DNA of 64,000 bases from contig NZ_FNNV01000001.1 in the NCBI RefSeq assembly GCF_900106745.1, positions 558,001 to 622,000 on the forward strand. Reading direction: 5' to 3'. Source of the DNA: Paenibacillus sp. CF384. Its GTDB lineage: Bacteria > Bacillota > Bacilli > Paenibacillales > Paenibacillaceae. Below the pieces are notes generated by a model. The model had not been told where the DNA came from and searched no databases. It saw only the letters and a list, made by a program, of their open reading frames with translations. This document shows, piece by piece, positions 43,206 through 51,307 of the stretch. Position numbers and translations under genes: made by a program. The stretch's first letter is position 1, and each line of letters starts with the position of its first letter.

Positions 43206-45752
43206 TCAATGAAACGACTTCCAAAACGCTCCGTTCGTGTCCAGAATCGATCTAATTTGGGCAAAAGGAATCGTGAACGTTGGGAATCCCGCCGCATACG
43301 GTGCAATTTCATACGGTTCGAAATAAATATGGAGGGCGTTCTCGGAGACGAAGAACGGCTGATCCGGTCGAATGCCGTTATAGGTATTCGGAAACACGTA
43401 CGAATATTGCGGATCATTCTTGATTTGCTTACCGATAATCTCGCTAAGCTCTTTCACATAGTTGCTGCCCGGCTTAAACAAATCCTTGAGCGCGAACATT
43501 TGGCCTGTCGTTAGATCAATAATGGCGTACTTCTTAGTTGGCATCCCATGAGCAGCTCCGAACGGAAAATGATAGCCGGTCAGCTCAAGCTGAAGCAGCT
43601 GCTGCTTGTAGAAGGAGACATCGAAATCGCCGGAGTACGAATAATCCAGCTTCTGATTCTCGGGAATCGGCTTTACTTGAGACAGCTCCCTCAACTTCGC
43701 ATTAACCTTGTGCTTCGCAGCTTGGTCAGCTATCCCTTCCACCTGCGGATAATAAACCAGATAATCTCGATTCGGTTTATACTTCTCCTCCTTGACGAAG
43801 TAAGGCTCTTTCAGGGGAATAATCGTATTTTGCTGCCAAACGATTCGACCGGTGCGATCCAGATAGGACAGCCGCTGATCGACATATGCCTTGATCAACC
43901 CGCCTTCTTCCAGAGTGAGCGTACCGCTGCCGTTAACGCGCGGATAACCTGCAGCCAGTTGGCCGGTGAGATCGATAAAGAAGGTCTGCTTCACATCCGA
44001 TGCGGAAGCCAAGCCATCCTTGAAATCGGCGACATCACGGTACTTGAAGTCCGTTAACAGCTTACCGTCCCAATCTGCAATCGCATAAATCGAACCGATA
44101 AAAGGCTGCTGGGGATCGATCGCATTACCAACTGCAAACCGCCGGCTTCCTAAGCTTCGGATGTCGTTATACGCTGCTTTTATGATAAATGCACCTTGCT
44201 TATTAATGACCCCGTATTTTGACCTGAAATCATCGGAGGTGTTCACGATCGCACGGCCATCCTCGAATGGAAAGGCGGAATAAAAGGTAGGCTGAATTAC
44301 GATATTCCCGGTCTCATCCATATAGCCGGTTTTACCCGCAAGCTCGCGCTGGAAGGATAGCAAACCATCCCCTAGCGGTCCGACACTCGCATACTTGTAA
44401 GTATGGAGCCGCCGGCCATCGAGACCGATTAATGCATATTCATTGTCCTTTACCTTGACGAGTGCCTTATTTCCTTGAAAATCATTGGCTTCCTCGAATT
44501 GAGCCGGAATCACAACATTGCCCTGCGCGTCCAGATAGCCATATTTGATCGTACTCTCACCGGAAGCACCGGGAAGCGTGTCATAGAAAACCGCTCTTCC
44601 GTTATGCATATCTGCGATAAATGGATAGGCCTTCTTCGTCAACACCGTGCCGTTTTCATTGATCAGCTTAAACCCTTGGCTGTCAATTACAGAGGCGCGC
44701 TGCTCTGAGAATGTACCAATAGAATCGTAAATGGGTGGAACGATGAACTGAGCGGATGCGTTAATGATGCCATATTTCCCTTTCTCGGAGACGACTGCCA
44801 ATCCGTTTTCTTGAAAGTCACCGGCATCATCAAACCTGGGGTCTACCGCCATCCTGCCCCGATTGTCGATGTAGCCCCATCTCATGCCCTTAACCGTCTT
44901 CAGCGACGCAGGAAACAATCCCACGGCTCGAGATGCACCTCCAGGCTCCAGCACATCCCGGATCGACTGTTCCAGTTCAAGAAGCGTATCCCGAGTCGGT
45001 TGAGCAAAAGCAAGTGCTTGATGCACCGACACCAACGCCGGCTCAGCACGTCCGGAGCGATGTTGGGCATCAGCGAGATGATACCAATACAGCGGATATT
45101 GCGGATACCGCCACACGAGGCGCTCATAGTATTTGACCACATGTGGAAAATAATAGCTGTACACATCATGCGCAGGTACAAAGCTTCCTTCCTGCCAACG
45201 TAGAACGTCAATGTGGTAGGATTCGCCGCTGCTTTGCATCCAGATCGCAAGCTCTGCCTTGCCGTCTTGACCTTGTTTGCTCGGCATATCCATCGCTTCC
45301 ATGTAACTGTAACTCATGCCAGACGGAGCAACATCTCTTAGCCCATCCTTGCTCCACTCATAAACAGACAGCTTCGACCACTGTGCGTTGATCTGCCAGC
45401 CTACGATAAGATTGTTCTGACCTGCTCGCAGCACCGGCATCACTATCAACTGCGCCACACCGTGGCCATGTCCTTTGATATCGGCTGCTCTTTCCCATAC
45501 CCCGTTCTTTTGCTGCAACACCACCAAATGAAGCTGGTTGCGAAGCCGGTATACTGCAGCAACCTCTGGCAATCGGTCTCCGTTTAAATCAGCTGCACAA
45601 ACCGCCGCATTCGCGGCAGACTGGTTGAGTAACATCAGCTCCGCACCACTCGGCAAATTTGCCATTGCGATTTGCGACAGCTGCTGTTCGTTCGCGGCCA
45701 TGTCAGCATCATCCCTCTCCTCGCATTCTTCGCCTAATCGTATGCGGAGCAT
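43206..45752 (-). CDS. WG-repeat protein with C-terminal DUF3298 (RsiV-like) domain
   Basis: 848 aa. Residues about 1-180 resemble a beta-propeller/FG-GAP-type segment (AADLNGDRLPEVAAVYRL), about 185-250 a TPR-like helix pair, and about 285-650 a series of WG repeats (WGYIDNRGRMAVDPRFDDAG, YGIINASAQFIVPPIYDS and others). The last 180 residues match DUF3298, ending YEIAPYAAGFPTFTIPFAQI. No signal peptide is seen, although the parts are usually outside the cell. The start could also be the ATG at 45701; both have only fair ribosome sites. Role unknown, perhaps binding or sensing. Confidence 0.82.
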   Translation of the reverse strand: MLRIRLGEECEERDDADMAANEQQLSQIAMANLPSGAELMLLNQSAANAAVCAADLNGDRLPEVAAVYRLRNQLHLVVLQQKNGVWERAADIKGHGHGVAQLIVMPVLRAGQNNLIVGWQINAQWSKLSVYEWSKDGLRDVAPSGMSYSYMEAMDMPSKQGQDGKAELAIWMQSSGESYHIDVLRWQEGSFVPAHDVYSYYFPHVVKYYERLVWRYPQYPLYWYHLADAQHRSGRAEPALVSVHQALAFAQPTRDTLLELEQSIRDVLEPGGASRAVGLFPASLKTVKGMRWGYIDNRGRMAVDPRFDDAGDFQENGLAVVSEKGKYGIINASAQFIVPPIYDSIGTFSEQRASVIDSQGFKLINENGTVLTKKAYPFIADMHNGRAVFYDTLPGASGESTIKYGYLDAQGNVVIPAQFEEANDFQGNKALVKVKDNEYALIGLDGRRLHTYKYASVGPLGDGLLSFQRELAGKTGYMDETGNIVIQPTFYSAFPFEDGRAIVNTSDDFRSKYGVINKQGAFIIKAAYNDIRSLGSRRFAVGNAIDPQQPFIGSIYAIADWDGKLLTDFKYRDVADFKDGLASASDVKQTFFIDLTGQLAAGYPRVNGSGTLTLEEGGLIKAYVDQRLSYLDRTGRIVWQQNTIIPLKEPYFVKEEKYKPNRDYLVYYPQVEGIADQAAKHKVNAKLRELSQVKPIPENQKLDYSYSGDFDVSFYKQQLLQLELTGYHFPFGAAHGMPTKKYAIIDLTTGQMFALKDLFKPGSNYVKELSEIIGKQIKNDPQYSYVFPNTYNGIRPDQPFFVSENALHIYFEPYEIAPYAAGFPTFTIPFAQIRSILDTNGAFWKSFH

Positions 45753-45799
45753 TGTCAGATATGCCTTTCACGGTGTAATTATTCCATTGCGAATTGAAA

Positions 45800-45841
45800 A
45801 AATACCCGGTGCGAGCTTGACCGCTCATTCACCGGGTATTT
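45800..45841. terminator. terminator after DUF1761 gene
   Basis: AAATACCCGGTG at 45800-45811 pairs perfectly with CACCGGGTATTT at 45830-45841, with an inner AGC/GCT. Confidence 0.85.
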
Positions 45842-45852
45842 GCTTATAAGGA

Positions 45853-46290
45853 TTAATTCCAATACCAGAAGATGAGCAGCAGCATCGCAAAACGAACGAC
45901 TTCATAGGACGTATCGACAGCTACAACGAGCCAGCTCTTGAATTGCCATACTTTCTTGCCAATGGTGAACGGTAACGTATAGCCTGCCGCCAGCAGCATC
46001 GTGAACCAGAATGCACCGGCAAAAGAATCACCGTCATAATCGAATGCTTGTCCACCGGCTTGCCACAGCTGTAAGCAAACTGCGTAAACGATCGAGGTCA
46101 CGAACGAAATAACAATATAGATGATAAAGGACTGCATCTTAGCAGCGTTGCTAGGCTGAGTTGTAACGTTCGGGTACATATCCCGCTGATACGGCTTCTT
46201 CCAAATGACCGCCATCCATAGAAACCCCAATGCCAAAGATAGTACTCCAGTAACTACTACAGCCCAATAATTAATGTCGCTAAACAACAT
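45853..46290 (-). CDS. DUF1761 integral membrane protein
   Basis: 145 aa with four membrane segments. GFLWMAVIWKKPYQRDMYP is typical of DUF1761, a family without known function. The ATG has GCGAGGGAAACG upstream. Its promoter carries two copies of an operator (46328-46388), so expression is tightly controlled, but no regulator gene adjoins it. Confidence 0.82.
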   Translation of the reverse strand: MLFSDINYWAVVVTGVLSLALGFLWMAVIWKKPYQRDMYPNVTTQPSNAAKMQSFIIYIVISFVTSIVYAVCLQLWQAGGQAFDYDGDSFAGAFWFTMLLAAGYTLPFTIGKKVWQFKSWLVVAVDTSYEVVRFAMLLLIFWYWN

Positions 46291-46327
46291 GCCGTTTCCC
46301 TCGCTTTGTTTGATTGTTGGATAAATA

Positions 46328-46388
46328 CGAAACCATTTGGTTTCGCTTTACGTTTCCGATTATATACAACCATTTGGTTTCCTGTCAA
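46328..46388 (-). promoter_or_regulatory. promoter with two flanking operators for DUF1761 gene
   Basis: On the minus strand TTGACA (46388-46383) and TATAAT (46364-46359) are 18 bases apart. A dyad AACCATTTGGTT lies in the spacer at 46368-46379. A longer perfect copy, CGAAACCA-TT-TGGTTTCG, lies at 46328-46345. The two centres are about 37 bases apart. This is a classic repressor arrangement of the TetR, ArsR or MarR kind. Confidence 0.7.
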
Positions 46389-46454
46389 TCCTCTCACGCT
46401 CACAATCGAAGGACTCTGCCATAGTCGCCCGCCACAGTCGCACACCACCACCAT

Positions 46455-46785
46455 GATCGTGCCTCGAGAGTAGGAAATCCCGACTCTCAATCGGAAAACT
46501 ACATAAAAAAGACACTGAGAGTCGGTAAATCCGACTCTCAGTGTCCAAAATCACCCACCACCACCATGATCGTGCCTCGAGAGTAGGAAAACCCGACTCT
46601 CAATCGGAAAACTTCATAAAAAAGGTGCTGAGAGTCGGAAAATCCGACTCTCAGCACCAAAAACACGGTTAGCTGCCGTCCGGCAGAGACTGGGAGTCCG
46701 AAAATCGAACTCTCAGCAGCAAATTCGCCAGACACACGCGCTGAAAGTTCCAATATGGAACTCTCAGCTCCAAGTGCGCGGCGGA
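46455..46785. repeat. palindrome array, locus 1 (GAGAGTCGG family, 113-bp spacing)
   Basis: Palindromes such as CTGAGAGTCGGTAAATCCGA (46515 onward) repeat through the gap 46291-46867. The segment starting GCCTCGAGAGTAGGAAA occurs at 46461 and 46574, 113 bases apart. More diverged palindromes follow near 46690 and 46740 whose arms differ but still pair. Short open frames here are products of the repeats. No gene is supported. Confidence 0.75.
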
Positions 46786-46867
46786 CTGCCGTTCTGCTGA
46801 GGTAGCCTTCCTGCTGAAGTTGCCTTCTGCTGAGGCTGCCGACTACTTCATCCCCTCATTTCCCCAA

Positions 46868-47779
46868 CTACCCGTTCACATCAACGCCGGCCGTTCTCAC
46901 CTGCGGCTGACGGCGCTTCATGTTGGTGATGGCGACACCGGCTAAGATCAGAATACCTCCGCCAATCTGTGCGGCTTTGATTGGATCTCCTAGAACAAAG
47001 AAGCTCACGATTATGGCGACGAATGGCGGAATGTTCATGAACATGGCGCTAGTCGAAGGTCCGACAACCGCAATCCCTTGGTTCCACCAGAAGCCAGCCA
47101 GTCCTTGCCCGATAACTGCAACTGTAATCAGGAGCAGCCACACCAGCCAATGATGGCTCCCATGCAATTGACCGTTCCATGCCTCAACGCCAACGGCCGG
47201 AGACATCAGAATCGTACCAATGACCGTGGAGTAAATCGTCACCTCATAGGACGACATGGAGACAGTCAGCTTACGAATGAACAGCAAACTCACCGACATT
47301 CCGAGCATGGCCATCAACAGGTACACATCACCTTTGGAGATACCAAGCTCCTTACCGCCGTAGAGCACGATGCAAACGACGCCGACAAGCGCTACCATCG
47401 CACCGGTTACTTTCACCAGCGTAATCTCTTCTTTCAGGAAGATCCGCGACAGCAGTGTCGTCGCAATGGGCGACAACGCAATAATGAGGGCAGCATTGCC
47501 TGCCGTGGAATGCTGCAGACCGGTAAAATAAAACAACTGATTAATCAACGTGCCGGATATTCCCGCCAATAACAGCAAACCGATCTCTCTTCGACTAGGC
47601 TTCCTCATGGAGTGGCGAATCATAGCAACACTAATTAAGAACAGCGACATGACGACGAGTCTTGCGAAGGACAGGTATATCGGCGAAAACTCCCGCAGCA
47701 TATAGGCACTGGCAACATAGTTGCCGCCCCATAACAACGAAACACCCCATAGCTTTAATAAAATCGTTCGATCCGGCAT
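46868..47779 (-). CDS. DMT superfamily (EamA) transporter
   Basis: 303 aa with about ten membrane segments in two EamA halves. The second half shows GQGLAGFWWNQGIAVVGPS, a typical EamA motif. Probably exports an amino acid, drug or metabolite. It starts 20 bases after the MFS gene and ends the MerR-MFS-DMT operon, so it may be induced by the same compound. Confidence 0.87.
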   Translation of the reverse strand: MPDRTILLKLWGVSLLWGGNYVASAYMLREFSPIYLSFARLVVMSLFLISVAMIRHSMRKPSRREIGLLLLAGISGTLINQLFYFTGLQHSTAGNAALIIALSPIATTLLSRIFLKEEITLVKVTGAMVALVGVVCIVLYGGKELGISKGDVYLLMAMLGMSVSLLFIRKLTVSMSSYEVTIYSTVIGTILMSPAVGVEAWNGQLHGSHHWLVWLLLITVAVIGQGLAGFWWNQGIAVVGPSTSAMFMNIPPFVAIIVSFFVLGDPIKAAQIGGGILILAGVAITNMKRRQPQVRTAGVDVNG

Positions 47780-47799
47780 TTCAATGAAAGTCTCCCTAC

Positions 47800-49251
47800 T
47801 TATCCATGATTAGTCATTCGTTTGTTCGCGCGCAGATGAGACATGAACGCAGCAAGCGCCATCAGCGCCGCCATGAGCCAGTATACGGCATGCAGTCCGC
47901 TGATAAATCCATTCAAAGAGGATTCTGCACCGTTCATACCCACCTGTGTGCCCGAGAATATCGCAAGCATCGCTTCATGTGGAATGCTATGCGTGACGAT
48001 CGGCATCGAGAACGCAATGCTGAGCATCATTCCCATGTTCGTCGTGAGGGAGCGAATCCCGGAGGCTTCGCCGCGATATTTGGCACCGGCCGCATTCATA
48101 ATACTGCTGGAATTCGGCGAATTAAACAACCCCGAGCCGATGCTAATGATTGTCATATAAAGCGCTAAATGCCAGAACGGCGTCGCCAGATTCGTATCAA
48201 GCGCAAGTCCTGCCAAGCCGATAATGCTAAGGAACAAGCCTACAGTGGCAGGCGTTGTTTCCCCATATTTGTCGCCAAGGCTGCCTGCAAGCGGCGATAC
48301 GACGAGCATGCCTGCCGCAAGCGGAATCGTCATGATGCCGGCCACCAGCGCATCCTTCTCCAGTGCCCCTTGGAAGTAGAAGATAAGCATGAACATGACT
48401 GCCATCCGCGCAATGGCGTTTAGTGTAGCGGATATGATGCCGAATGAGAATATTTTGTTCGTGAACAATGGCAAATGCAGCAGCGCGTTTGGATGTCTCC
48501 GTTCGAACCGCAGGAATAGTGGAAAGAGTACGATAAAGAATAGTCCCGATATCCAAACGACCGGCGACGTCCAGCTTTGAATCGGACCCCATGTCAAAGC
48601 AATCAACAAGGCGGTAACTGAAACGACATACGTGACCACCCCGCCGATGTCAAATCCACCTGCTTTAGGAGCGGCAATTTTATCATCCTTGATCCCCATG
48701 ACCGCCAGCCCCCAGATGACGCCAATGACGCCGAAAGGAACGTTAAACCAGAAGGTCCACTCCCAGCCAAAAGCAGTCGTCAGCCAGCCGCCTAGAACGG
48801 GACCGATAATTTGCCCAACCGCGATGACCATAATGTTAATGCCGAGTGCTTTGCCCAGCTCTTCCTTCGGAAAAGCGTCAGCGACAATCGCCGTGCTGTT
48901 GGCCATCACCATCGCGCCGCCGATGCCCTGTAAGATCCGAAACACGATAAGCAGCGGCGCATGCTCGGCGAACCCAGAGATCAGCGATACGACAGTAAAC
49001 AGCAGCATCCCCGCAATATAAATCCGTTTCCTTCCGAACCGATCCGCAAGTGAGCCGGCCATAAGCACCATAACCGTCTGAGCTACCATATACGAGAGCA
49101 TCACCCACATGGCTTGCATAAGCGTTGCTTGTAAGCCTGTAAGCAGATCCGGCAGCGCAATAATAAGTGTGCTGAAGTTAAGTGCAGACAACAAGGAACC
49201 AAGGCTCGTTACGGATAAAATCCACCATTTTCGCGAAGCATCCACGTTCAT
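47800..49251 (-). CDS. MFS transporter, DHA2 drug:proton antiporter type
   Basis: 483 aa with about 14 membrane segments. GSLADRFGRKRIYIAGM is the MFS loop motif A, and GPVLGGWLTTAFGWEWTFW the antiporter motif C of DHA2 exporters. The ATG has GAAAGGGGAG upstream. It follows a MerR regulator gene by 31 bases, the usual arrangement of inducible multidrug efflux. The substrate is unknown. Confidence 0.9.
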   Translation of the reverse strand: MNVDASRKWWILSVTSLGSLLSALNFSTLIIALPDLLTGLQATLMQAMWVMLSYMVAQTVMVLMAGSLADRFGRKRIYIAGMLLFTVVSLISGFAEHAPLLIVFRILQGIGGAMVMANSTAIVADAFPKEELGKALGINIMVIAVGQIIGPVLGGWLTTAFGWEWTFWFNVPFGVIGVIWGLAVMGIKDDKIAAPKAGGFDIGGVVTYVVSVTALLIALTWGPIQSWTSPVVWISGLFFIVLFPLFLRFERRHPNALLHLPLFTNKIFSFGIISATLNAIARMAVMFMLIFYFQGALEKDALVAGIMTIPLAAGMLVVSPLAGSLGDKYGETTPATVGLFLSIIGLAGLALDTNLATPFWHLALYMTIISIGSGLFNSPNSSSIMNAAGAKYRGEASGIRSLTTNMGMMLSIAFSMPIVTHSIPHEAMLAIFSGTQVGMNGAESSLNGFISGLHAVYWLMAALMALAAFMSHLRANKRMTNHG

Positions 49252-49282
49252 TCTCCCCTTTCACTCCATCCGCAGGCGCCGC

Positions 49283-49714
49283 TCAAGAGCGATGCTTCAA
49301 GGAAGTCGCGCGATCGAGACGTTCTGCAAATCCTTGCTTTAACTGCTGCAGCTTCTCCATCCGCTCCTCGATGTGTCGGATAATGTCCCGGAGCCGGTCC
49401 GTCGCTTCATCCAGCACATTCTCTCGTTCGTCCTCCGAAAGCGACTCCCCGTAGAACGTTGCTCGAAGACGATCAAGGTCAGCTTCCGCTTGCAGAATAT
49501 CGCGTATTTCTTGCAGCGATGCACCAAGCACTTCCTTCAATCTCAGAATGAGTTGAATGCGCAGCACCATCTCCTCATCGTAAACCCGGTGCCTGCCCTC
49601 CGTTCGGCTTACCGTAGGAAGCAATCCAATTTCCTCGTAATAATGAAGCGTTCTGGCTGTAATGCCTAGTCGCTCAGTGATGTCTTCCATCGTAAATTTC
49701 AGGTTTCCTTCCAT
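49283..49714 (-). CDS. MerR family transcriptional regulator
   Basis: 143 aa. The N-terminal winged helix shows TERLGITARTLHYYEEIGLL and GRHRVYDEEMVLR, followed by a dimer coiled coil. The short C-terminal end has no cysteines for metals, so an organic ligand or none is likely. First gene of an operon with MFS and DMT exporters. A 14-base palindrome in its promoter region is the likely operator. Confidence 0.9.
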   Translation of the reverse strand: MEGNLKFTMEDITERLGITARTLHYYEEIGLLPTVSRTEGRHRVYDEEMVLRIQLILRLKEVLGASLQEIRDILQAEADLDRLRATFYGESLSEDERENVLDEATDRLRDIIRHIEERMEKLQQLKQGFAERLDRATSLKHRS

Positions 49715-49751
49715 GCAGAATTCGGCGTTCTCCCTTCTCTTCCCAGATAAC

Positions 49752-49765
49752 TTACGTTAACGTAA
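49752..49765. promoter_or_regulatory. perfect palindrome, probable MerR operator
   Basis: TTACGTTAACGTAA is self-complementary and lies 38 bases upstream of the MerR start, as expected for an operator within a MerR-controlled promoter. Confidence 0.6.
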
Positions 49766-49816
49766 TGTTATCCCAAGAAACTTGAAATCGTCAATCCACG
49801 ATCGGCGCTGAAAATC

Positions 49817-49842
49817 AAAAAAGCTGCCGTTCCCGGCAGCTT
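49817..49842 (-). terminator. terminator after cupredoxin gene
   Basis: AAGCTGCC at 49821-49828 pairs with GGCAGCTT at 49835-49842; the minus strand continues TTTTGATTTT. It ends the Tat-GMC operon. Confidence 0.85.
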
Positions 49843-49865
49843 CTTCTAACAAGAATCACTTTAAT

Positions 49866-50297
49866 TTAATCTACAATCAACTTCCCAACCATCTTCGCAT
49901 GTCCCGAGCCGCACATAATCGAGCAATGAAACGGATGCTCGCCGGCTTTATCAGCCGTAAACTCCGCAGTCCCGTTATTTTCTTGGATATCGACTTTGAA
50001 ATCATCAATCGCAAAACCATGTACGCCTTCCTCGTCCTGCAAAGTGATTTTCACTTTGTCTCCCTGCTTCACATGAATTTCCTCTTGATCGAATTTGAAA
50101 TTGGAGGCTTTCACCGTAATCGTCTTGCCGCCGCCGCTGCTGTTGTTCGACCCCGTATTAGTACCCGTGTTGTTCCCGGAATTTGCTCCGTTATTCGTGT
50201 TATTCCCCGTGTTGTCGTTATCCTTCCCACCGCAGCCTGCCAGACCGAACGCCGCCATCGCCAATACTGCTGTGATAACCAGTAATCTTAGTTTCAT
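49866..50297 (-). CDS. CuA-type cupredoxin lipoprotein (COX2-like copper domain)
   Basis: 143 aa. Lipoprotein signal with lipobox AGC at about residue 21 and a long Asn/Gly/Thr linker. The cupredoxin domain has an upstream His (VHGFAI) and CSIMCGSGHAKM, which is the Cys-x3-Cys-x3-His-x2-Met spacing of the binuclear CuA centre of cytochrome oxidase subunit II and N2O reductase. It is the last gene of an operon with tatA, tatC, a GMC oxidoreductase and its Tat-signal subunit, so it probably takes electrons from that dehydrogenase on the outer face of the membrane. Confidence 0.85.
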   Translation of the reverse strand: MKLRLLVITAVLAMAAFGLAGCGGKDNDNTGNNTNNGANSGNNTGTNTGSNNSSGGGKTITVKASNFKFDQEEIHVKQGDKVKITLQDEEGVHGFAIDDFKVDIQENNGTAEFTADKAGEHPFHCSIMCGSGHAKMVGKLIVD

Positions 50298-50317
50298 TGT
50301 AGCTTCCTCCTTATAGG

Positions 50318-50515
50318 TTAACGCTTGGATTCGATCTCGATAATGTTCGTCTTCTCATCAGGGGTATCGTCGACAATTCCTTTGGTGGAATTGCGGAATT
50401 CGCGCAGTGTATCCCCGAACGCTCGTCCAAGCTGCGGAAGCTTAGCAGGGCCAAACACGATTAACGCAATGGCGAAAATAATAATCAGCCCCGATATACC
50501 AATATTGTTAAACAT
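50318..50515 (-). CDS. tatA: Tat translocase subunit TatA
   Basis: 65 aa. One N-terminal membrane helix ([19 protein letters not shown]), the FGPxKLP hinge, and an amphipathic helix ([15 protein letters not shown]) define TatA. It forms the pore for folded proteins. The ATG has GGAGGTGC upstream. It sits between tatC and the cupredoxin gene, making a dedicated TatAC pair with the substrate genes. Confidence 0.93.
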   Translation of the reverse strand: MFNNIGISGLIIIFAIALIVFGPAKLPQLGRAFGDTLREFRNSTKGIVDDTPDEKTNIIEIESKR

Positions 50516-50542
50516 AGAAGCACCTCCAATTGTTAAGTTGTT

Positions 50543-51307
50543 TTACTGCGCCGGCTGCATCGCAATCTTCAGCCTCCGTCTGTAGTAGATCGAGCAACCC
50601 AGCGCGCTGATCTCAAACAGAAGAATGAGAGGCACCGTGACAGACAGATGAGATACGAAATCCGGCGGTGATATCAGTGAACCCAGCACTGCTAAACTGA
50701 CGTACGCATATTTGCGAACGGGTTTCATTTTCTCCGGTGTCAGCAGTCCGATTCGGGTTAGAAACGTCATCACGAGCGGCATTTCAAAAGCGATTCCCAT
50801 CGGCAGCAGAAAGCTGATCAGGAACGACATGTAATGCTGAATGCCATACACTTCGGCGGCTCCCATGGATTGATTGAGCTTGATCATGAACCGAATCATC
50901 ATCGGCAGCGCGACCAGATACCCGAACGAACCGCCTAATAGGAAGAGCAGAACTGACATCGGGACATAGATCAGCGTGCCTCTGGCTTCGGATTCCGTCA
51001 TTCCGGGTTTCGCAAAAGCCCAGAAATGATACATCAGGAACGGAAGCGTAATCGTAATCCCAATCAGAAGCGCACATTTCATGTACACAACGAGCCCATC
51101 CGATAAGGCAAAAACGCTCCATTCCACTTGAATGCCGCCTAGATGCGACTTGATGAACCGGATAATGCGCGGTGATTCGAATAACCCGGCTGCAAAAGCG
51201 ACCAGAAACCATAATCCAACATAGATCAGACGTTTGCGCAGCTCCGACAAGTGAACGATCAAATCACGGTCCAGCAGCTCCTTCGCCTGGCCTTTACCGC
51301 TGCTCAC
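50543..51307 (-). CDS. tatC: Tat translocase subunit TatC
   Basis: 254 aa with six membrane segments. DLIVHLSELRKRLIYVG at the start and FGYLVALPMMIRF with the conserved FW/FAKPGMTESE region are TatC features. It reads twin-arginine signals. The GTG start at 51307 overlaps the GMC gene stop by four bases, so TatC is translationally coupled to the enzyme it probably helps to export. Confidence 0.93.
   Translation of the reverse strand: MSSGKGQAKELLDRDLIVHLSELRKRLIYVGLWFLVAFAAGLFESPRIIRFIKSHLGGIQVEWSVFALSDGLVVYMKCALLIGITITLPFLMYHFWAFAKPGMTESEARGTLIYVPMSVLLFLLGGSFGYLVALPMMIRFMIKLNQSMGAAEVYGIQHYMSFLISFLLPMGIAFEMPLVMTFLTRIGLLTPEKMKPVRKYAYVSLAVLGSLISPPDFVSHLSVTVPLILLFEISALGCSIYYRRRLKIAMQPAQ

Noticed and set aside
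42819..43514. 231-codon plus-strand frame spanning the CWC gene and the WG gene end
   Set aside because: Opposes two supported genes and a terminator, and has Ser/His/Arg-rich, shadow-like composition.
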